This document shows, piece after piece, positions 43,792 through 50,532 of a stretch of 52,097 nucleotides of DNA (within the stretch, counting starts at the first letter, position 1; each line of letters begins with the position of its first letter). A program made the position numbers and the translations under genes. The stretch is from positions 1 to 52,097 of the forward strand of contig CALCGG010000050.1 of assembly GCA_937900945.1 (NCBI GenBank). The letters are read 5' to 3'. The notes under the pieces were generated by a model, which was not told where the DNA came from, ran no database searches, and worked only from the letters and a program-made list of their open reading frames with translations. The DNA comes from an uncultured Sulfurimonas sp. Lineage in GTDB: Bacteria > Campylobacterota > Campylobacteria > Campylobacterales > Sulfurimonadaceae.

Positions 43792-46700
43792 CTAATTTTC
43801 TTGTGTTAAATAAATAAATGCATCCAAGAAAGCAATATCGCTCTCTTTAAGACTGTATCGATAAAAGGCTTCCCAAGCCTGACCGCGTTCTTCATCGTAA
43901 TTATCCAAGCTATGGTTTTTACCCCAGGCAATTCTTACCGCATGTCCAATAAGTACATCTAAAACTAAATCATTTTTTATACTGATTTGAGGGTTATTAT
44001 GAAACAGGCGAGTTAGGCACTCAATAGCTTCAATGTTTAATTGTCTGTAATCAGTCGCTTCTATGCTGTGTAGCAATGAATCAATTTTAAGTGCAAAATC
44101 GCGCTCACCTGCAGTTACAGCAAGTGTAGCTTCTTTACCGATACGGTTTTTAATATTGTACTTATCCCCGATAACTAGTCCTTCACATTGTTGCAACAAA
44201 TACCATATGTCTTTATAGAAGTTTGGGGACAATCGTGCAATCATCCCTGTATCGAGGCGCCATTGTGCCCAATCTTCCACATCAGTGTTCTCATGTTCAT
44301 TTGTCGGTACATCTAATTTTTCTATGTTTTGTAAGCCTATAATAGACAAATTTTCTTGATTTTGCATACTTACTACTTCACCGCCAAAGGATTGTAAAGT
44401 AGTTTTCAATCTATCATAAATATCATGAGGTGCTAATCCTAAAAGATGCTCATACGCATCACTCATAGGAATATCAAATTCTCTGCTGATATGTCCAACT
44501 AAAAGTTGTACAAAATACCAGGTACGCAGAGTCAATAGATTTGTAAAGAGTTTCGGCTCGCTTCGTATAAGGTGTCCCAAGTGAAGAATAATCTCTTGAG
44601 TAAGAACATTTTCTGCAGAATTGTGACCACAAAATTCTGAAATAGTAGCTACGATAGCGGTGCTCTCCAATGGCTGAGAAAAGGTCGCTTTTTCACTGTA
44701 AGCGCGTCCTATTGCCAGACGTTTTTGTACGATGACAATATCAAGCAAAGCATCTTCAAGTCTCTCATCAAACTTGGAAGTTATTTCGGCGAGATGACGA
44801 ACAGCAGCCCAATTACTGCAAATCATTGCTTCTTCATAAGAATGTTCAGCTATTTCTGAAATTTTGTGATATTCACCATTCTTTTGAATCTTAAAATCTC
44901 CGCCATGACGATTCCATAATCTTGAAAGTATGTGTGCTATAGTTAAACGATTTTTTTCTTCAACAAGCCAGTGAACTAAAGTATCATCATCTTTTTCATC
45001 CATCTCTTGGAGTTGCTGCGCAGATAAAGATTGGATAACTGCATTTTTTTCGAGATTGTTGCAAAGTGTATGGTTTCTTTTTTGCAGTTCATTCAATGTA
45101 AGATTATGAATGTTGTCTATGCGTTCCACTGCTGCTGTGTTTAACAGCTGTCTTAATGCTCCGATACGAACCATAATATCACCGCAAATACCTGTTTGAA
45201 AATCATGGAGCAATTTTAAAACTACATCTTTATCTTGTCCTAAAATCATATCTTCACGCACTAAAAATGGCATAATTGGCTGACCGGGAAGATCCCAATG
45301 GCGGGATAAAAATTTTAAAGACGACCGAAACTGATTGACAAGGAGTTTATTGTCATAACTAAAATAAAATCCTTTAGGATTAAAATAATAAGGGAGAAAA
45401 ATCATCTCCTGATCAGCTAACATGTGCAGTCTTGATGAGGTAATTGTTCTTGTAACCAACATCGGTCTGCCGGTTAAAGACAACTTTTCATTTTTACCGA
45501 TAATGGTGTGTATTTTTGAGAGTTCATGAGCATGTAAAACTTTGATGGGACTTACATTTTCAAGTGTCTGGCTCTCAAACCCTAAATCAAGGAGCTTTTG
45601 TTTTACAGAGTTATTCTCAGCTAAAATAGGAATTAAAATCTGAGTGTTGCGCTGATGTCCAATACGTTCACATCGGTGCAGAGGGTCTATGTCACTTGGA
45701 CGTAAAATATCATCTTGTATCATGTCGCTTAACATGTAAAGACTTTGCGCCCAGACTAAAGGGATATTTTCATTGGGGATGCGTGTTTGAGAGCCGGGAT
45801 TTTGTTTTTCATCTTCTATAGTTTCTTTCGAAACCATGTATAACTCAGGCAATAATTTTTCACCATCTTGATTTACAAAAGTATGCTCAAGTTTATCCCT
45901 CCATAGTTGAATGGCATCACTATCTTCTCTCATGTGCGCATCAAGAAGCAGGTAGGTGAAAAAGAGCGGCCATTCTGATTCTATATGCTCAAAGGCTCTT
46001 AGTTCTTGGGGTTCATAATGAAGTCGTGAATCATCTTCAATGGCAGTTTGGTGTCCATCGAGTAAAAATCGTTTACAACCATAGTTTCCAGAGAGTTTTT
46101 TGATTATTTTTTTGCGTGTTTTTTCTAAAAGCACTTTGTCTTCGATGGCGTATGCAGGATAGCCGATAATACTGAGTAGTGCTGCGTCTGTTTCTTTTGA
46201 GTTGGATTCTCTTGGCAAGAGTCCATGCAGGGTAAATCTTGATCTTGCAATGTCGCTTGGCACAACATGTATGACCGCTTCTTGAGAAGAAACATTTCCA
46301 AAAAGATTAAAACCGTTCATGGCTTCGAGTGCTGCTTTTGCCATTCCGACAGAACTTGCATTGATTTCAGGTGTTCCATGGTTAATTTTATTGCCGCGCT
46401 CCCAGATGCCAAAATCAGGGGTGCAATAAGTACGGCTGATGTAGTGGACAAGGTTTTGAATAAAGTTTACTTCATCCATCGTGTAAATCAGTTTTAATCC
46501 TGAAGCAGTCATTTGAGCAATCATGAGTAGGTAAAGCGATGTTGCGTCCAGTTGCAAATGTCCCCATTCACCGTCACCTACAACCGGCAGTCCAGTGTTT
46601 GTTCCGTATTTCGCGTGTAAGGCATTCATCGGGTTGAGTGAGTTTTTAAACTTTTCTACATGGCTGGCTTGGCGCATCATGGCAGTTAAAAGCCCACGCA

Positions 46701-46959
46701 TAAGTTTGACTACACTTTGACTTAATAGATACGTGCGATGATGGTCCGGATTATACTTGCGGTAGGAAAGGGACAAGCCCCAGACACTCAGAATGCTGTA
46801 AACATTATCGCGTACCCATGCGTCTGTATAGTCGCCATGTGCATTCACAGAGGTACTTGCCGGAAGTAGTCCGGTAATGGGGTCCTGGCGTGCTAAAATA
46901 ATCTTGTTAATTGATTTGTAATGTTTATCTAGCAAATACTCTATCGTTTCAAAATTCAT
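43792..46959 (-). CDS. GH15/phosphorylase kinase alpha-beta-like large protein
   Basis: The 1055-residue protein carries a GH15-type (alpha/alpha)6 region over about the first 420 residues: ARQDPITGLLPAS (about 23-35), DAWVRDNVYSILSVWGLSL (about 46-64), GEWGHLQLDATSLYLL (about 131-146), then PEINASSVGMAKAALEAM. This pattern is shared by glucoamylases and the regulatory alpha/beta subunits of eukaryotic phosphorylase kinase; the full length and long helical C-terminal half match the phosphorylase-kinase-like bacterial group. Neither a glucosidase activity nor a regulatory role is proven. No signal peptide is seen, so it is cytoplasmic. AAGGTG precedes the ATG. It is between rraA-like and glk. 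Confidence 0.82.
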   Translation of the reverse strand: MNFETIEYLLDKHYKSINKIILARQDPITGLLPASTSVNAHGDYTDAWVRDNVYSILSVWGLSLSYRKYNPDHHRTYLLSQSVVKLMRGLLTAMMRQASHVEKFKNSLNPMNALHAKYGTNTGLPVVGDGEWGHLQLDATSLYLLMIAQMTASGLKLIYTMDEVNFIQNLVHYISRTYCTPDFGIWERGNKINHGTPEINASSVGMAKAALEAMNGFNLFGNVSSQEAVIHVVPSDIARSRFTLHGLLPRESNSKETDAALLSIIGYPAYAIEDKVLLEKTRKKIIKKLSGNYGCKRFLLDGHQTAIEDDSRLHYEPQELRAFEHIESEWPLFFTYLLLDAHMREDSDAIQLWRDKLEHTFVNQDGEKLLPELYMVSKETIEDEKQNPGSQTRIPNENIPLVWAQSLYMLSDMIQDDILRPSDIDPLHRCERIGHQRNTQILIPILAENNSVKQKLLDLGFESQTLENVSPIKVLHAHELSKIHTIIGKNEKLSLTGRPMLVTRTITSSRLHMLADQEMIFLPYYFNPKGFYFSYDNKLLVNQFRSSLKFLSRHWDLPGQPIMPFLVREDMILGQDKDVVLKLLHDFQTGICGDIMVRIGALRQLLNTAAVERIDNIHNLTLNELQKRNHTLCNNLEKNAVIQSLSAQQLQEMDEKDDDTLVHWLVEEKNRLTIAHILSRLWNRHGGDFKIQKNGEYHKISEIAEHSYEEAMICSNWAAVRHLAEITSKFDERLEDALLDIVIVQKRLAIGRAYSEKATFSQPLESTAIVATISEFCGHNSAENVLTQEIILHLGHLIRSEPKLFTNLLTLRTWYFVQLLVGHISREFDIPMSDAYEHLLGLAPHDIYDRLKTTLQSFGGEVVSMQNQENLSIIGLQNIEKLDVPTNEHENTDVEDWAQWRLDTGMIARLSPNFYKDIWYLLQQCEGLVIGDKYNIKNRIGKEATLAVTAGERDFALKIDSLLHSIEATDYRQLNIEAIECLTRLFHNNPQISIKNDLVLDVLIGHAVRIAWGKNHSLDNYDEERGQAWEAFYRYSLKESDIAFLDAFIYLTQEN

Positions 46960-46967
46960 GAAACACC

Positions 46968-47450
46968 TTAACTATGCAGCGGTTTATCTGTAACAATAAC
47001 GCCATCCGTATCAGCATATAAATAGTCGCCAGTTTTGAAATTTACTCCGCCAAAGAGAAGAGGAATATCTCTTGTTCCTTGTGTGATAGGGATGTATTTT
47101 CTAGGGCAGGTTCCAAGAGCATATAAGGCTACATGTAACTCTTTTATCTGATAAGTGTCTCTGATATATCCATTTACAATAATTCCGGAATAATTGTTTT
47201 TTAGAGCAAATTTCATTAAATTTTCCCCAACAACTGCAAAATATTCTTGGTCTACATCTACAACCACAACCTTGCCTGTTCCATCTTCATCTCTAAGCAG
47301 TTTTATCAATTCTGAATTATTTTTATCCAACTTTACAGTTACTATTTCACCATGACATTTATGTGCACCACCAAAATTTTTATACGTTCCATCCAATACT
47401 TCAACTCTATCACTGTACTCATCACAAAAATCTGCTGTAAAAAAATCCAT
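46968..47450 (-). CDS. RraA-family protein (probable aldolase)
   Basis: The 160-residue protein has the RraA fold pattern: an early D-F-C-D-E-Y, FGGAHKCHGEIVTVK, VVGENLMKFALKN in place of the usual GD/EN loop, IVNGYIRDTYQI (Arg-Asp of the substrate/metal site, about 113-114) and a final YLYADTDGVIV. E. coli RraA inhibits RNase E; many relatives are 4-hydroxy-4-methyl-2-oxoglutarate aldolases or oxaloacetate decarboxylases. The retained GYIRD and the RNase Y gene in this genome favour the enzyme role. AAGGAAAG precedes the ATG. It leads the rraA-GH15-glk string. Confidence 0.85.
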   Translation of the reverse strand: MDFFTADFCDEYSDRVEVLDGTYKNFGGAHKCHGEIVTVKLDKNNSELIKLLRDEDGTGKVVVVDVDQEYFAVVGENLMKFALKNNYSGIIVNGYIRDTYQIKELHVALYALGTCPRKYIPITQGTRDIPLLFGGVNFKTGDYLYADTDGVIVTDKPLHS

Positions 47451-47482
47451 TAACTTTCCTTATATAATTAATTATTAATCGC

Positions 47483-47488
47483 ATTTTA
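47483..47488 (-). promoter_or_regulatory. Putative -10 box for the rraA-GH15-glk operon
   Basis: Minus-strand TAAAAT in GTTAAAATGCG, 33 bp upstream of the rraA-like ATG. Confidence 0.35.
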
Positions 47489-47532
47489 ACACCTTCTAAC
47501 CTTACTTTTACAAAAATTTGAGTATCTTTTCA

Positions 47533-47538
47533 TATAAA
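47533..47538 (+). promoter_or_regulatory. Putative -10 box for the glutamate mutase operon
   Basis: TATAAA follows CTTTTCA and lies 24 bp before the mutase S-subunit ATG. The ribosome site is weak (TAGG about 11 nt upstream). The whole divergent region 47451-47561 is 111 bp. Confidence 0.35.
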
Positions 47539-47561
47539 TAACTAAATAGGCATACAAATAT

Positions 47562-47972
47562 ATGAAAGTAGTAACAGGCGTTGTTGGAAATGATATTCAT
47601 GTTGTTGCAAATAGATTAATCGAACTTTCATTGAATGCAAGAGGCTTTGAAGTGTTTAATCTTGGGGTAAATACTTACTTGGAAGAGTTCTTTGATGCTG
47701 CTGTTGAGACAGGTGCAGAGATATTGCTTATCTCTTCACTTAATGGTGAAGCAGAGGGGTGGAGTAGGGAAGTAAAGCTTCTAAAATCAAAATATAAAAC
47801 TCTTGATAATCTTGTGATGGTGATTGGCGGAAACTTAGTTGTGGGAACTGCAAGTGCCGAGACTATAGTTCCTAAATACAAAAAATACGGTTTTGATTTG
47901 GTATTTCATCAGGTTGATTTAAATACCGGGCTCGACACACTCGAAGAGTATTTGAAAGAGAGAAATAACTAA
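47562..47972 (+). CDS. glmS: Glutamate (methylaspartate) mutase, B12-binding small subunit
   Basis: The 136-residue protein is a cobalamin-binding domain: GVVGNDIHVVANRLIE (about 6-21) holds the D-x-H that supplies the axial His ligand to cobalt, followed by ISSLNGEAEGW (about 57-67) and VIGGNLVVG (about 87-95) around the B12 tail, and a terminal FDLVF. The classic D-x-H-x-x-G has Ala in place of Gly. Together with subunit E it interconverts L-glutamate and (2S,3S)-3-methylaspartate by a radical carbon-skeleton rearrangement. Its stop overlaps the next start (TAATG). Note that the symbol is also used for an unrelated amidotransferase; this is the mutase subunit (also called mutS/mamA). Confidence 0.87.
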   Translation: MKVVTGVVGNDIHVVANRLIELSLNARGFEVFNLGVNTYLEEFFDAAVETGAEILLISSLNGEAEGWSREVKLLKSKYKTLDNLVMVIGGNLVVGTASAETIVPKYKKYGFDLVFHQVDLNTGLDTLEEYLKERNN

Positions 47973-49336
47973 TGAGTTTATTACAAGAAGAGAGAGAGAT
48001 AATTCTCTCAAATGAACATGTAGATAACTTTGATTTTGCAGAAGTTGAAGATTTTATAAGAAATGCAGATAAAAACTTATTTATTTCTCATCATTTTAAA
48101 AACAAAAAAAAGATGCTTGTTCAGCCAAGAGGCGGATTTCCGACATATAAAAAACAGTTTGCCCTCAATGAGTTTTTTGTAGAGGCAAACGTAGATGTGC
48201 TCCCTCTGACTATTGACTCAAATACAAGACTCAATGACTACGCGACAGCAAAAAAGATGCTTCGTCTGAGTGAAGAGAATGATGTGGACATGTTAAACGG
48301 GTATCCTCTGGTAACGCATGGCTATAGAACCACAAGAAAGATGGTGACCCATTTTAACAAGCCGGTGAGTCTCAGACACGGAACTCCCGATGCCAGACTT
48401 CTTATTGAAACTGCTCTTGCTTCTGGTATTTTTGATATAGAGGGCGGACCTATTACTTATCTTTTGCCTTATTCAAAAAACTTTCCGCTTGACAAGGCCT
48501 TTTTATATTGGAAATATGTAGAAAAAGTGTGTGCCAACTACTCAAAACTCAATGAGCCTATAAACAGAGAATCCTTTGGTCCGCTCACTGCAACTTTAGT
48601 ACCTCCTGCCATAACGATTGTAATCCAGCTTTTAGAGATGCTTCTCTCGCTTGAAGAAGGTGTCAAATCATTTTCTGTATCTTTTTCCCAAACCGGTTCT
48701 ATGAATCAAGACATAGTGATGGGAGCCGTGATTAAAAAGTTGTCGCGACACTATGCAGATTCAATTGACTGCAGTGATGCTACTATCAATCTTGTGTATC
48801 ATCAATGGATGGGTGCATTCCCAACAAACAAAGATTTTGCAGAGCAACTCATAAACATGTCAACAGTTATTGCCGCTATGGTTGGAGCTGATAAAATAAT
48901 CACAAAAACAAGAGAAGAGGCTTCGGGTATTCCTACAAAAGAGGCAAATGCCAAAACTGTTGCAAACACTCAATATACTCTGGGTATTTTAAACGGCTTG
49001 CCTAATATCGTGGATGAGGAAGAGGAAGAGATTTTAACGCTCGAAGTACATGCCATCATGGAAGCGGTATTTAATGACAGTGCAGATACTTTGTGGAGAA
49101 AAGTGTTCAACTCCATAAAGAGCGGAATCATTGATGTTCCTTTTTCTCCGCATATTATAAATCACAATGAGATGATTACCATCAGAGATGCAAAGAAAAA
49201 CATACGAATCATAAAGAGGGGAAATGTTCCTATTCCCGACCGCTGTTATGAGTACGAAAAAGCGCAATGCGACCTTACAAAAGATACTACAAGCATGGTA
49301 AATGATATTATTCATGACATAGGGATTATGCAATGA
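47972..49336 (+). CDS. glmE: Glutamate (methylaspartate) mutase, catalytic subunit E
   Basis: The 454 residues align in order with clostridial GlmE: LVQPRGGFPTY (Arg53), LPLTIDSNTRLNDY (Arg86), LNGYPLVTHG, VSLRHGTPDARLL (Arg135), IEGGPITYLLPYSKN (Glu157, Tyr163, Tyr167), NRESFGPLTATLVPP, VYHQWMGAFP and ASGIPTKEANAKTV. The three Arg and the Glu/Tyr residues match, as I recall the structure, the residues that hold both carboxylates of the substrate, so glutamate or a close dicarboxylate is the likely substrate. It is about 30 residues shorter than the clostridial enzyme (483), mainly at the N terminus. It overlaps both neighbours by 1-4 bp. Confidence 0.9.
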   Translation: MSLLQEEREIILSNEHVDNFDFAEVEDFIRNADKNLFISHHFKNKKKMLVQPRGGFPTYKKQFALNEFFVEANVDVLPLTIDSNTRLNDYATAKKMLRLSEENDVDMLNGYPLVTHGYRTTRKMVTHFNKPVSLRHGTPDARLLIETALASGIFDIEGGPITYLLPYSKNFPLDKAFLYWKYVEKVCANYSKLNEPINRESFGPLTATLVPPAITIVIQLLEMLLSLEEGVKSFSVSFSQTGSMNQDIVMGAVIKKLSRHYADSIDCSDATINLVYHQWMGAFPTNKDFAEQLINMSTVIAAMVGADKIITKTREEASGIPTKEANAKTVANTQYTLGILNGLPNIVDEEEEEILTLEVHAIMEAVFNDSADTLWRKVFNSIKSGIIDVPFSPHIINHNEMITIRDAKKNIRIIKRGNVPIPDRCYEYEKAQCDLTKDTTSMVNDIIHDIGIMQ

Positions 49337-50529
49337 AAGAAGTAAACGAAAAACTACTGATAGATGTAGGAAGCACTTACTTTAAGGTGAGTACAGCTTC
49401 AAGCATTGAGCAGCACTTAAGAGACTTTAACAAAGATATCTTAGATGATTTAACCTATAAATGCGGCGAGATAATTCATGGCTATGATAAAGACGATATC
49501 TATATCTGTTCTTCTGCAAATGGCGGACTTAGCACACTGATTATCGGCATTACGAACTCATTTTCACTGAAATATGCCACAAATATCGCTTTCAACTCTG
49601 GAATAAATATTATTGATAAAGTTCTATATCAGAATATAGAAGATTACTCCGTTCCAAGTGACTTGATTGATGTTGTCATAGTGGTTGGCGGAATCAACTC
49701 CTCTTCCAATATCTTTGGCGAACCTCTTTTTAGTTATTTAGAGAAGTTAAATTACTCAAACATAGTATATGTCGGAAGTGAAGAAGAGGCACCAAGATTG
49801 CAAGCAACAATCCAAAATCTTGTGGTGTTGCCAAATGTCATTGACAATAAACTTCATATAATTGAAGAGCATTTAAAAGAGTATTTGACAAATCTATACC
49901 AGCTTGATATTGTCGGCAAAGAGGATATTAAAAATTTATACACAATTACATCAAATCAGATATATCCTACTCCGTATATTGTAAATAAAACACTTCCCTT
50001 TATAGATACAAAGTTTGCTGTTGTAAATCCATTCATACTTATAGATATAGGCGGCGCAACTACGGATATCCATTACTCTAAAGATTTAGTGGATGAAAAT
50101 ATAGTTACGGTAAATGAGTATGACAGATTGGTATTTAAAAAGCTTGGTGTCTATAAATCAAAAGAATCTCTCATTTTTACGGCAAAAAACAATGAGTTTG
50201 TATATGAGCTTTTAACGTATCTCAAAGTTACAGAGAATATCTTTGAAGAACAGAGTGAAAAAGCGCTTAAAGTACTTATGCAGCTCGCTATTTTTCTTGT
50301 ACTTTGCAAGATGTCACATTATAAACAAGCCTATATCAACTTAAAGCTATTATCTATAAACTCCATAGTTTTAACAGGCGGCATCACTAAAGTTTTGGCT
50401 GATACAGAAGTAGAGGATATAATCTCGTTTTTTTATAAAAAGATACTCAATTCAAGTCATAATCCATCTGTTGTCATGGATCATGACTATGATATTTGGA
50501 CACTTGGAATCACAAACAATAAAGGATAA
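49333..50529 (+). CDS. glmL: GlmL/MutL-family protein (mutase-associated ATPase-like)
   Basis: This protein of 398 residues belongs to the MutL family found between or beside glutamate mutase genes. It has an actin/Hsp70-like ATPase pattern: LLIDVGSTYFKVST (phosphate 1, about 8-21), FILIDIGGATTDIHYS (phosphate 2, about 234-249) and SIVLTGGITKVLAD (adenosine, about 345-358). Such proteins are thought to reactivate the mutase by exchanging damaged cobalamin; this is inferred for the family and not shown by sequence. It is unrelated to DNA repair MutL. Start overlaps the glmE stop by 4 bp (ATGA). Confidence 0.85.
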   Translation: MKEVNEKLLIDVGSTYFKVSTASSIEQHLRDFNKDILDDLTYKCGEIIHGYDKDDIYICSSANGGLSTLIIGITNSFSLKYATNIAFNSGINIIDKVLYQNIEDYSVPSDLIDVVIVVGGINSSSNIFGEPLFSYLEKLNYSNIVYVGSEEEAPRLQATIQNLVVLPNVIDNKLHIIEEHLKEYLTNLYQLDIVGKEDIKNLYTITSNQIYPTPYIVNKTLPFIDTKFAVVNPFILIDIGGATTDIHYSKDLVDENIVTVNEYDRLVFKKLGVYKSKESLIFTAKNNEFVYELLTYLKVTENIFEEQSEKALKVLMQLAIFLVLCKMSHYKQAYINLKLLSINSIVLTGGITKVLADTEVEDIISFFYKKILNSSHNPSVVMDHDYDIWTLGITNNKG

Positions 50530-50532
50530 ATC

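Noticed and set aside
49333-50529. DNA mismatch repair MutL
   Set aside because: The name is shared but the protein has actin-like ATPase motifs and sits with glutamate mutase genes; no GHKL ATPase motifs are present.
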